DNA from: Alphaproteobacteria bacterium
GTDB taxonomy: Bacteria; Pseudomonadota; Alphaproteobacteria; JAGOMX01
DNA: 7,599 bases
Assembly (NCBI GenBank): GCA_016742295.1
Contig: JACVCA010000052.1
Location: forward strand, 1-7,599
Direction: 5' to 3'
Translations under genes and position numbers: made by a program
Part shown: one piece after another, positions 1 through 6,452 of the stretch
How the letters are laid out: each line of letters opens with the position of its first letter
How positions within the stretch are numbered: position 1 is the first letter of the stretch
The notes under the pieces: model-generated
Database searches by the model: none
What the model was told of the DNA's origin: nothing
The model's input: only the letters and a program-made list of their open reading frames with translations

Positions 1-626
1 TTATAAAGCAGTGGATTGCGGTTCATTTGACGTATATTATTATAAGTAAACTCTTTTTCCTTAAAGAGGGGGTAAAACTCTGGAAAATCTTTAATCAGCT
101 TAGCAGCAAGAATTGCAAGGTCACGCGCTGTTGCCAGATGCTCTGGATGCGGCCAACCAGTTGCGTTTTTAAAGGTCGTACGTTTTGCACCTAATTCTTG
201 TGCCCGGGCAGTCATGTCAGCTGAAAATGTATCTTCATTCCCCGAAATTCCTTCTGCAATGACAATAGATGCATCATTTCCAGATTGAATAATAATGCCG
301 CGTAAGAGGTCTCGCACAGATACCCGATGACCAACTTCAACATACATCTTAGAGCCCCCCTTACGCCAAGCGGTATCACTGACCAAGAGGGTATCATCTA
401 ATTTTAATGTTCCTTGTTTAATATGCTCTAGAGCCATATAAACAGTCATAATTTTCGTCATTGAAGAAGGCACCATAAGCTCATCCGCATTTTTTTCGAA
501 CAAGACAAGCCCATTTTGTGCATCGATAAGAATCGCTTGTTTTGCTTTTGTGGTAAAAGCAAAACCTTGCGTGTTTAACCCTATGGCAATGGCTATAAGG
601 AATAGCCCCTTCAAAAAAATTTTCAA
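1..626 (-). CDS. D-alanyl-D-alanine carboxypeptidase (PBP5-like, peptidase S11), 3' part missing
   Basis: This periplasmic penicillin-binding protein trims the terminal D-alanine from peptidoglycan pentapeptides and so limits cross-linking. The frame is open from a TTG at 624-626 to the window edge, giving 208 residues, roughly half of the usual family length. Residues 1-23 form a signal peptide (lysines, hydrophobic core, GFA cut site). The catalytic SxxK box is S55-M-T-K58 (preceded by PS) and the second active-site motif S115-G-N117 follows; the third, KTG, must lie beyond the edge. The TTG start is chosen because the in-frame stop of the upstream gene is only 18 bp away, the nearby ATG at 638-640 hits a stop after five codons, and a GAGAG ribosome site precedes the TTG. 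It follows rlpA closely, suggesting one transcript. In Alphaproteobacteria this gene is often followed by tmk, which would be off the left edge (inference). Confidence 0.95.
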   Translation of the reverse strand, partial: MKIFLKGLFLIAIAIGLNTQGFAFTTKAKQAILIDAQNGLVLFEKNADELMVPSSMTKIMTVYMALEHIKQGTLKLDDTLLVSDTAWRKGGSKMYVEVGHRVSVRDLLRGIIIQSGNDASIVIAEGISGNEDTFSADMTARAQELGAKRTTFKNATGWPHPEHLATARDLAILAAKLIKDFPEFYPLFKEKEFTYNNIRQMNRNPLLY

Positions 627-644
627 TTTAATTCTCTCATTTTT

Positions 645-1724
645 TTAATCGTAGATTAAGCGTGCATCGCGGTGACCCGCATGAGTTATTTGTTTTAGCA
701 GACTCTGCGCCTCATCGCTATTACGAAATGGCCCAATACGAACTGCAAACATTGAAGCCTTGCGAATTAAAACAGCTTTAAGGCTCACGGGGATACGTGG
801 GCTCAAGGCTTTTAATTTTGCTGATAGTTTTTGAGCATTGGTAAAAAGAGAGAATGTTCCTGCTTGAATAAAGATATTGTCTGCCTTTTGCGCTACGGTT
901 TTTAGAGAGGAAGACATAGTTTGGGGGGCATATGCATAAGCCATAAATCCAGGTGGAACATTGCGAGGAACCGATGAAGAACGCTGCTGTACGTTACCTG
1001 TAGGATGCAATGCAGGCTTTACGAGAGGGACAATCGCGGAATTAAGTTTCGTCTTGGCCTGGGCCATCATAATAGTTGATTTAGGAAGCTGGTGGTGCTT
1101 AGGGCGCTGAGTTTTTTTAAGCATGGCAGGTTGAGGTTTACGGACCCCACTATAAAGATTTTCAGGCCTAGCGTGCGCAAGCTGTAAAGGAATTTCACCT
1201 CTTGGATTTTGATTAAGAGCTAAACTTTCCATCACTAAACACTCAACCAGAACGTTTGCTGTGCCTTCTCTATAAAATCCCAACAAACGGGAAGCTTTTT
1301 CCGAGACATCGATAATTCTACCTTCAATAAAAGGACCCCGATCATTAACCTTAAGTTTAAGGGAACGACCATTATCAAGATTGGTTACCATGACTACGCT
1401 TGGCAGAGGTAATGTTTTATGGGCAGCTGTTAAGCCGTGAGCATTAAATATTTCTGCAGTTGAGGTCTTCTTACCGTGGAAAGTATCGCGGCCCCCATAA
1501 TACGATGCTTTCCCTCTTTCTTTGTATTCATAATGCTGTTGAGGATGATAACGAATTCCGTTAATAACGTAGGGACGGCTGGTCGCACGCTTAGGACTGA
1601 ATGTTTTGTATCCTTGGGAAAAATCTGCATCACCACCTCCCCCACACCCTGTAAGAAAAAGACAGACCCCTAAAGTTCCAAGACCCTGCAATGAAAAGGT
1701 TAAATATTTTTTTGCATTATTCAC
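645..1724 (-). CDS. rlpA: RlpA, septal ring lytic transglycosylase lipoprotein
   Basis: RlpA is an outer-membrane lipoprotein that cleaves peptidoglycan glycan strands stripped of stem peptides, aiding daughter-cell separation. The 359-residue product has a lipobox LTGC with the lipidated Cys at 27, followed by glycines, so no inner-membrane retention Asp. The double-psi beta-barrel spans about 69-165, with GKASYYGG, the TAE/NAHGLTAAHKTLP block and VNDRGPF. E91, H102 and D128 keep exactly the spacing of the residues I recall as important in Pseudomonas RlpA (E120, H131, D157). A basic, proline-rich linker (about 170-280) leads to a C-terminal SPOR domain (284-359), which binds denuded septal peptidoglycan. 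The start codon is GTG (1722-1724), with a weak GGGG stretch upstream. The carboxypeptidase gene begins 18 bp after its stop. The intact catalytic and SPOR parts suggest a functional enzyme. Confidence 0.97.
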   Translation of the reverse strand: MNNAKKYLTFSLQGLGTLGVCLFLTGCGGGGDADFSQGYKTFSPKRATSRPYVINGIRYHPQQHYEYKERGKASYYGGRDTFHGKKTSTAEIFNAHGLTAAHKTLPLPSVVMVTNLDNGRSLKLKVNDRGPFIEGRIIDVSEKASRLLGFYREGTANVLVECLVMESLALNQNPRGEIPLQLAHARPENLYSGVRKPQPAMLKKTQRPKHHQLPKSTIMMAQAKTKLNSAIVPLVKPALHPTGNVQQRSSSVPRNVPPGFMAYAYAPQTMSSSLKTVAQKADNIFIQAGTFSLFTNAQKLSAKLKALSPRIPVSLKAVLIRKASMFAVRIGPFRNSDEAQSLLKQITHAGHRDARLIYD

Positions 1725-1736
1725 ACCAACCCCATT

Positions 1737-1755
1737 GTTTAAAATTTTTTTAAAC
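1737..1755. repeat. AT-only inverted repeat upstream of rlpA
   Basis: Two perfect 8-base arms, GTTTAAAA and TTTTAAAC, flank a TTT centre, ending 13 bp upstream of the rlpA start. On RNA it would be a weak all-AU hairpin; on DNA it could be a protein site or an easily melted element. It lies in the 126-bp gap between ydcF and rlpA, where the rlpA promoter or leader should be. No function can be assigned. Confidence 0.3.
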
Positions 1756-1814
1756 CGCCTGCTCTATCCATAACGAATCTTAAAATAAATTTCAAGTTAA
1801 GAGAGATGCTAAGT

Positions 1815-1832
1815 TCCCCCCTTGCGGGAGGA
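1815..1832 (-). terminator. Weak candidate hairpin after ydcF
   Basis: On the minus strand, 18 bp after the ydcF stop, arms TCC-TCCC and GGG-GGGA pair around GCAA with one mismatch, giving a GC-rich stem of about seven pairs. No T-run follows, so it is not a convincing intrinsic terminator. It could be an attenuating or mRNA 3'-end structure separating ydcF from rlpA expression. Confidence 0.25.
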
Positions 1833-1850
1833 TGCCAAAAGGATATCATT

Positions 1851-2627
1851 TTAATGTAGCTTTGGAATCCATTCATCGCTTCGACCTTTAACATAATTTT
1901 GGGTGAGACCCCAGTATTCATGAAAAGCCGTGGATAATTTCTGTAAATGACCCCATAGATCAAGGCTAAGTTTAAAATTATAGTTCCCCGTTGTATGATA
2001 ATCAACAGGATACGGAATGATATTGAAACCTGCTTTACGAAAGAGTCCCATAGCGCGGGGCATATGTGAAGCCGAAGTTACAAGAATCCATTTTTCTTTG
2101 GGATGTGGTTTTAAAATTTTGGCACTAAAAACTGCATTTTCAAAGGTATTTTTTGATTGGTCTTCAAATATCATCTTCGAAACTTCAAGACCAAGATTTT
2201 TAAAAAGCTCCCTGGTAATATGAGACTCATTCAAATGGATCTCTTCGTAAACTCCCCGACCGCTAAATACCAGACGTTTATCTGGATTTTGGCGGGCAAG
2301 CTCTGCGAAAGCTATAATACGTCCAGCAGCATCATTATAACTGGTGACACCCCGCGCTTGCGTTATCTTAAGATTGAAACTGCCACCCAGTACTATAATA
2401 CCTACAACCTCTGAGGAAATTATAGTTTGGCGAGGATAACGATTTTCAAGGTAGGTCAAAGCCCAAGGTGCTGTCGGCAAAATAATCATAATAGCCAGCA
2501 AGATACTTAAGATCGTTATCATTTGACGTCTCCTTTTATACCATTTTGGCCATAATAATATACACATAAACACAAGCAATATTACTAAAAAATATTCTTG
2601 GTTTGCCAACCATTCCACAGCTTTCAA
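1851..2627 (-). CDS. YdcF/ElyC-like DUF218 inner-membrane protein
   Basis: The 258-residue length, two N-terminal membrane segments (about 11-27 and 36-55, separated by the basic KRRR at 31-34) and one soluble DUF218 domain match the ElyC/YcbC type of the YdcF-SanA family. ElyC is linked in E. coli to envelope and peptidoglycan assembly, but the biochemical activity is poorly defined, so no reaction is claimed. Family hallmarks are IIVLGG (77-82), FSG (121-123), N133-E134-S135, SKNTFENA (158-165), VTSASHMPRA (183-192), PYPVDY (205-210) and the C-terminal HEYWGL (236-241). The likely start is TTG at 2625-2627; a GTG three codons later (2616-2618) is possible, and neither has a good ribosome site. 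It is followed on the same strand by rlpA after 126 bp, fitting an envelope gene cluster, though co-transcription is not shown. Confidence 0.92.
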   Translation of the reverse strand: MKAVEWLANQEYFLVILLVFMCILLWPKWYKRRRQMITILSILLAIMIILPTAPWALTYLENRYPRQTIISSEVVGIIVLGGSFNLKITQARGVTSYNDAAGRIIAFAELARQNPDKRLVFSGRGVYEEIHLNESHITRELFKNLGLEVSKMIFEDQSKNTFENAVFSAKILKPHPKEKWILVTSASHMPRAMGLFRKAGFNIIPYPVDYHTTGNYNFKLSLDLWGHLQKLSTAFHEYWGLTQNYVKGRSDEWIPKLH

Positions 2628-2689
2628 AGAATATTGTCCATTTTTAAATGTTGCTCAGTAAGAATAAATTTAAAATATCATTAAAATAT

Positions 2690-2718
2690 CTTGACGAGAC
2701 TAGGGTTCCATAGATACT
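2690..2718 (+). promoter_or_regulatory. Candidate promoter of tRNA-Ser
   Basis: CTTGAC at 2690-2695, the typical alphaproteobacterial -35 form, is followed after 17 bp by GATACT at 2713-2718 (four of six matches to TATAAT). Transcription would begin near 2725, leaving a leader of about 34 nt before the mature tRNA. A perfect TATAAT at 2741-2746, 12 bp before the tRNA, is an alternative -10 but lacks a recognisable -35. Confidence 0.42.
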
Positions 2719-2758
2719 AGTGGAGGGTCAATAATGAAATTATAATTTTGTTTTTATT

Positions 2759-2848
2759 GGATGGGTGGCCGAGCGGTTGAAGGCACCGGTCTTGAAAACC
2801 GGCGTGGGTGAAAGCTTACCGTGGGTTCGAATCCCACCCCATCCGCCA
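2759..2848 (+). tRNA. tRNA-Ser (anticodon UGA)
   Basis: All arms of a class II tRNA are visible. The acceptor GGATGGG (2759-2765) pairs with CCCATCC (2838-2844), then discriminator G and an encoded CCA (2846-2848). The anticodon stem CCGGT/ACCGG (2786-2790, 2798-2802) encloses CTTGAAA with anticodon TGA at 2793-2795, which reads UCA and, by wobble, other UCN serine codons. A long variable arm follows (about 2803-2820), as expected for serine. The T arm is GTGGG-TTCGAAT-CCCAC (2821-2837). Total length is 90 nt. Confidence 0.97.
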
Positions 2849-3051
2849 CTCTTCTGTTTAAAGAAATTTAACAAAATGGCTGCTTGACTGACATCATTGA
2901 ATAGGCTATGAGCTACCTTTGGTATAAATTTTAACTTACTTTGAATAGTCTTTGGCATATCAAGCTATGTCATTTTATCAAACATGCATCTAAGATATAC
3001 AGCGTTATAGTGCAAAACAAAGTAAATCCATGTCCTTGGGCTCTATATTTC

Positions 3052-3080
3052 TTGACGTAAAGAGTGAATTGTTGCCTAAT
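3052..3080 (+). promoter_or_regulatory. Candidate promoter of the photolyase-peptidase pair
   Basis: TTGACG at 3052-3057 and CCTAAT at 3075-3080 are 17 bp apart and sit 33 bp before the photolyase start. The -35 matches five of six consensus bases, the -10 four of six. AAAGGG at 3103-3108 serves as the ribosome site, five bases before ATG 3114. I see no other gene or clear terminator in the rest of the 265-bp gap between the tRNA and this gene. Confidence 0.38.
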
Positions 3081-3113
3081 GACCCCTGAGAAGAGTAACC
3101 CTAAAGGGCAGAT

Positions 3114-4547
3114 ATGACAGCAGTTATTGTATGGTTCCGGCAAGATCTAAGGCTTAGTGATAATCCTGCCCTCTATCATGCAGTTGCTAACAATAAACCA
3201 ATTATACCTCTTTATATTCTTAAAGAAAGCCCCAATTATGAATGGCAGATGAGAGGAGCGCAACGTTGGTGGCTGCATGAAAGCTTAATTTCTTTAGAAA
3301 AAAGCCTACAAGCCATCGGCCTTAAGTTGATATTAAGGCGCGGTAATCCAGAACAAGTTTTAGACGAGCTTGTGCAGCAAACCAAGGCCACCAGCCTTTA
3401 TTGGAACCGTTGCTACGAACCACATACTATCACTTGCGATAAAGCCATTAAGCAAAAATTTAAACAGCAAGGTATTGAAGTTGAAAGCTTTAACGGCAGC
3501 TTACTGTTTGAGCCTTGGACAATTAAAACCCAACAGGGGAATGTATTTAAAGTTTTTACACCATTTTGGAAAGCTTGTTTAGCTGCCCCTGACCCGCTTA
3601 GTCCTTATCCAATCATTCAACGACCTTCTGCATTTCAAGGAGTAGTACAAAGTGACGTGCTTAAAGAATGGCTGCTACAGCCTATAAAACCCAACTGGGC
3701 GGTAGGAATTGAACAAACCTGGCAACCAGGAGAAGCGCAAGCGCACAAACTGCTGGAACATTTTTTAGCTGAAGGCCTGCCCCATTATGATACCCAGCGC
3801 GATCGTCCTGACCAGGAGGGTACTTCTCGGCTTTCTCCTTATTTGCATTTTGGTGAGATCAGCCCCAGACAAATCTGGCAGGCGTTACAAGGACGGCAAG
3901 ATAGTACAAAATTTAAGGCAGAACTTGGCTGGCGAGAGTTTTCGTATTATTTGCTTTATCATTTTTCGGACCTGCCAAAGGAACCTTTTCGCACTAAATT
4001 TAAACAGTTAGCTTGGGAGGACGATGCTCGTAGCCTTAAAGTCTGGCAGCAAGGGCGTACAGGCTACCCTCTCGTAGATGCAGGGATGCGGCAACTATGG
4101 CATACCGGATGGATGCATAACCGAGTAAGAATGGTAACAGCTTCATTTTTGACCAAACACCTTTTGATTAATTGGCGTGAAGGAGAAAAGTGGTTTTGGG
4201 ACACACTGGTTGATGCTGATCTTGCTAGCAATTCAGCCAGCTGGCAGTGGGTAGCTGGCTGTGGGGCTGATGCACCACCTTTTTCCCGCATCTTTAACCC
4301 TATTATCCAGGGAGAAAAATTTGATCCCCACGGTAATTATATACGGAAATGGGTGCCAGAATTGCGCTTACTACCTACGGCTTTTATTCATAAACCATGG
4401 CAAGCTTCCGAAACAACTTTAAAAAATGCTGGCGTTGAGCTCGGTAAAACTTACCCCTACCCCATGATTGAACATTCCAAGGCTCGCACCCGAGCGCTTG
4501 ATGCCAACAAGGTTTATAATTGGGCTCACAATAAAAATGGTGATTAA
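3114..4547 (+). CDS. phrB: Deoxyribodipyrimidine photolyase (class I CPD photolyase)
   Basis: This flavoenzyme uses blue light to split cyclobutane pyrimidine dimers in DNA. The 477 residues match the E. coli enzyme (472). The N-terminal alpha/beta antenna domain (about 1-130) starts with IVWFRQDLRLSDNPAL; the FAD domain covers about 205-470, with TSRLSPYLHFGEISPRQ (237-253). Aligned to E. coli PhrB from memory, the electron-transfer tryptophans are all kept: W301, W354 and W377 (W306, W359, W382). N373 (N378, next to flavin N5), N336 (N341), E270 and W273 (E274, W277 of the dimer pocket) are also present, so it should be active. The four-cysteine pattern of iron-sulfur photolyases is not seen. 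Whether the antenna is folate or deazaflavin cannot be told. The next gene begins 2 bp after the stop, indicating coupled translation. Confidence 0.98.
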   Translation: MTAVIVWFRQDLRLSDNPALYHAVANNKPIIPLYILKESPNYEWQMRGAQRWWLHESLISLEKSLQAIGLKLILRRGNPEQVLDELVQQTKATSLYWNRCYEPHTITCDKAIKQKFKQQGIEVESFNGSLLFEPWTIKTQQGNVFKVFTPFWKACLAAPDPLSPYPIIQRPSAFQGVVQSDVLKEWLLQPIKPNWAVGIEQTWQPGEAQAHKLLEHFLAEGLPHYDTQRDRPDQEGTSRLSPYLHFGEISPRQIWQALQGRQDSTKFKAELGWREFSYYLLYHFSDLPKEPFRTKFKQLAWEDDARSLKVWQQGRTGYPLVDAGMRQLWHTGWMHNRVRMVTASFLTKHLLINWREGEKWFWDTLVDADLASNSASWQWVAGCGADAPPFSRIFNPIIQGEKFDPHGNYIRKWVPELRLLPTAFIHKPWQASETTLKNAGVELGKTYPYPMIEHSKARTRALDANKVYNWAHNKNGD

Positions 4548-4549
4548 AG

Positions 4550-5602
4550 ATGACTTTGAATTGGCTTAAAATGTTCGCATTGTTTAAGCGTATACGAAGA
4601 GAAAGGGTGAGTTTAATCTTCTTGATCTTTTGTACTCTTTATTTCCAGCCGCTTCTTCAAGCAGATTCTCTTCAGGCAAGCACAAGTATGAGTAAGACTG
4701 CTGAGAGCTATTTAAAAGAAGCATTACAAATCATTAAAACCCACGCGCTTACGAGCAAGAACGTAGACTGGGATCAGTGCGAGAAGGAAGCTTTTTATTG
4801 CGCGCGCCACGCCCAATCCCCTACACAAACTTATCCCGCTATCCATTTTATTTTAGAAAAGTTAGGTGATAATCATAGTAAATTTATAACCAAACAAGCG
4901 TATGCAAACATGCAAGAAGAAGCGAGTATAAATACTTCATTTAATCAAATCCAAGGAAAGTTATTAGCTGGTAAAATTGGCTACATTTTAATTCCCTCTT
5001 TTAACGGCCAAGGAGAAGAAGCAAAAAAATATGCGCTTAAAATCAGTTCTTTGATCCAGGTGTTGGCACAGCATAATCCTTTTGGCTGGATTATCGATCT
5101 AAGACAAAATAGGGGCGGTAATATGTATCCGATGCTTTTAGCAGTAGCCCCACTTTTAAATGAAGGTATTTTAGGATATTTTATCTCTGCATCTGGCAAA
5201 GAAAGTACTTGGTCTTATAGAAACAGCAGTATTTATGAAAACCATACAATTAGAGTGAATTTACCTCCAAACAATGTAAAAAAAATCTCTCCCCGTACAC
5301 CTGTTGCTTTGTTAATTGGCCCACATACAGCAAGTTCTGCTGAAGCCGTAGCCATTACTTTTAAAACGCAACCAGAGACACGGTTTTTTGGTCAAAAGAC
5401 AGCAGGCCTTGCCACCTCGAACCAACTTTTTGAACTTAAAGACGGGGCAAAGCTCCTTTTAACCGTGGAATTCTTTGCTGACTTAAATAAGAATATTTAT
5501 AAAGATGGAATTTTACCCGATGAAGTTATAACCCAACATCAAAAGGGAAATGACCCAGCGCTACAAGCAGCCTTAAAATGGTTGCTTAGTACATTCTCAT
5601 AG
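4550..5602 (+). CDS. Exported S41-family peptidase, NSR-like, without PDZ domain
   Basis: A 350-residue serine peptidase of the S41 (tail-specific protease-like) fold. The basic RIRRER (14-19) and hydrophobic 20-37 ending LLQA make a signal peptide or membrane anchor, placing the enzyme in the periplasm. The fold is marked by LGDNHSKF (105-112, candidate catalytic H109), GKIGYILIPSF (141-151), DLRQNRGG (183-190), HTASSAEA (259-266, nucleophile S262 or S263), FGQKTAGLATSN (280-291) and DGILPDE (319-325). CtpA-type enzymes carry a catalytic Lys after the GxxTxG motif; here that place is L287, and only about 30 residues separate the His region from the core, too few for a PDZ domain. The TASSAE box and histidine instead resemble the nisin resistance protein NSR. 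Its substrate is unknown. ATG 4550 follows the photolyase stop by 2 bp, with GGTGAT as a fair ribosome site; ATG 4571 has none. Confidence 0.9.
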   Translation: MTLNWLKMFALFKRIRRERVSLIFLIFCTLYFQPLLQADSLQASTSMSKTAESYLKEALQIIKTHALTSKNVDWDQCEKEAFYCARHAQSPTQTYPAIHFILEKLGDNHSKFITKQAYANMQEEASINTSFNQIQGKLLAGKIGYILIPSFNGQGEEAKKYALKISSLIQVLAQHNPFGWIIDLRQNRGGNMYPMLLAVAPLLNEGILGYFISASGKESTWSYRNSSIYENHTIRVNLPPNNVKKISPRTPVALLIGPHTASSAEAVAITFKTQPETRFFGQKTAGLATSNQLFELKDGAKLLLTVEFFADLNKNIYKDGILPDEVITQHQKGNDPALQAALKWLLSTFS

Positions 5603-5620
5603 GAGAAGCGTTAACTTCTC
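5603..5620 (+). terminator. Hairpin right after the peptidase stop
   Basis: Arms GAGAAG (5603-5608) and CTTCTC (5615-5620) pair perfectly around CGTTAA, immediately behind the TAG stop of the peptidase gene. No T-run follows, so it is at best a weak or factor-assisted terminator or a 3'-end stabilising structure. Confidence 0.3.
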
Positions 5621-5846
5621 TCCCAATAAGTAATGACATGGTCCATTAAATAAAGAAAATTAAAGAACTTACCTAAGAAAATAAGCTTTTTTAGAGGATT
5701 GGTGTTTGCAAAATATAAGAGCTTAGAGGAGGGTTTCTATTTTGTTAAATAATTAAAGCAACCTCTCCTTCAAAGCAACTTTCAAAACACAGAGCCTAGG
5801 TTCAAACCAAAATAACTCTCTCCCCTAAATGGGAGGGAATACATAC
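5621..5846. other. Intergenic stretch without recognisable gene
   Basis: AT-rich sequence with homopolymer-like A and T patches and no coding-looking frame on either strand. A small stem CTCCC/GGGAG around CTAAAT lies at its right end (about 5820-5835), just beyond the stop of the minus-strand remnant, and might be the relic of that gene's terminator. Otherwise I see nothing in it. Confidence 0.4.
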
Positions 5847-6217
5847 TTAGTTATCACATGCTACGTGACATGGGTAACCTGCACGACAATTAAAACCCAT
5901 ACCGTGGGGACGAGGTGCTTCTACAAGTCTACAATTTTGTTTCCCATGAAGATATCCTGTTACCCTCATACAATCATCATATGTACATGTCTCTTTGTAC
6001 CTTCCAGCTGAATCATTCGAAGTGTTACACCTATTGGATTATTTGTATCATTAAGATTAAGCAGATGAGGGCTTGCAATATATTGCATCTTACCCTCTCT
6101 CCTAACAGGATTAATGAAAGCTATACCTTCAGTGCTCATTCCAGATGCCACAAATTTGCCGTTCTCTGGTCCTTGGACAGTTAGTTGAGCATCAGTAAGA
6201 CATGAGGAAGAAGAAAT
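5847..6217 (-). pseudogene. Frameshifted remnant of a cysteine-rich, probably secreted protein
   Basis: Two minus-strand frames each look like protein and join end to end. The first is open from 6217 and reads SCLTDAQLTVQGPENG, then GMSTEGIAFINPVRREGK and YIASPHLLNLNDTN. Near 6036-6044 the protein-like reading moves to the next frame by the equivalent of one missing base. That frame (5847-6038, 63 residues plus TAA) holds seven cysteines, including RCNTS, ETCTYDDC, KQNCRL, GFNCRAGYPC and HVACDN at the end. Such clustered cysteines suggest a disulphide-rich exported product. No start codon with a ribosome site can be assigned at the 5' end, where a hydrophobic stretch (KFLLPHVLLML) sits in yet another frame, so the signal peptide may also be frame-shifted off. 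I do not recognise the family. Sequencing error, decay or chance are all possible; the overlapping plus-strand frames look less protein-like. Confidence 0.5.
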
Positions 6218-6350
6218 TTAAGGGAATGGATTGAAGGCTGTCGCACAAACGGGACAAGGGTTTATTTCCTTGCGATTCCGTTTCGTTCATATCCTTTCTA
6301 CCCCTGTCGCGTATGCTCTTAATCCTACCAAACCTTCTCTTTCTATACAT
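6192..6350 (-). other. Uncertain small ORF of 52 codons
   Basis: A minus-strand frame starts at ATG 6348-6350 and ends at TGA 6192-6194. The product begins MYRKRRFGRIKSIRDRGRKD, strongly basic, and ends with the hydrophobic IPLNFFFLMSY. An inner ATG at 6288-6290 (32 codons) has a good AAAGGAT ribosome site. It overlaps the 5' end of the cysteine-rich remnant in another frame and may be that gene's broken front, part of a dispersed repeat, or no gene at all. Its start lies 4 bp from a perfect 19-bp dyad. No homology is claimed. Confidence 0.22.
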
Positions 6351-6354
6351 ATTC

Positions 6355-6373
6355 TAATCTCAAGTTGAGATTA
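6355..6373. promoter_or_regulatory. Perfect 19-bp dyad, candidate operator
   Basis: TAATCTCAAGTTGAGATTA consists of two perfect 9-base arms around one central G. Each arm contains TTGAGA read outward, similar to a -35 box. It lies 76 bp before the F-box/LRR gene and just before the small divergent ORF, a place typical for a dimeric repressor or activator. No matching good -10 (TAAGTT at 6388-6393 is the best by spacing) is seen, so promoter position is unresolved. Confidence 0.45.
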
Positions 6374-6431
6374 ATATGAAATTAAAGTAAGTTCATAAAG
6401 GCCTGGAAGAGAAGCTACCCATCATTAAATT

Positions 6432-6452
6432 AAGAGGAACCATGATATCATG
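6432..6452 (+). promoter_or_regulatory. Ribosome site and palindromic start of the F-box/LRR gene
   Basis: AAGAGGAA at 6432-6439 is the ribosome site. Two ATGs follow: 6442, giving the three-codon ORF ATG-ATA-TCA-TGA, and 6450, the start of the long gene, whose ATG overlaps that TGA. The start lies in a perfect 12-bp palindrome CATGATATCATG (6441-6452). Spacing from AGGA is about 3 nt to the first ATG and 11 nt to the second, neither ideal. Confidence 0.5.

Noticed and set aside
1739..2005. 88-residue minus-strand frame overlapping the end of ydcF
   Set aside because: Alternative frame of a clearly coding DUF218 gene, with no family features.
2849..2880. Terminator after the tRNA
   Set aside because: GTTTAAAGAAATTTAAC at 2856-2872 pairs only with a bulge, is all weak pairs and lacks a T-run.
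2740..2958. 72-residue minus-strand frame containing GWGGIRTHGKLSPTPVFK
   Set aside because: It is the antisense reading of tRNA-Ser; this peptide is a well-known spurious annotation opposite serine tRNAs.
4550..5602. CtpA/Prc tail-specific protease
   Set aside because: No PDZ domain and no lysine at the expected position after the TxG motif.
5829..6011. 60-residue plus-strand frame
   Set aside because: Low-quality composition rich in Thr, Ile and Cys, no recognisable motif, antisense to the better cysteine-rich frame.
5915..6184. 89-residue plus-strand frame opposite the cysteine-rich remnant
   Set aside because: Composition is unlike a folded protein and it has no convincing ribosome site; the minus strand reads better.
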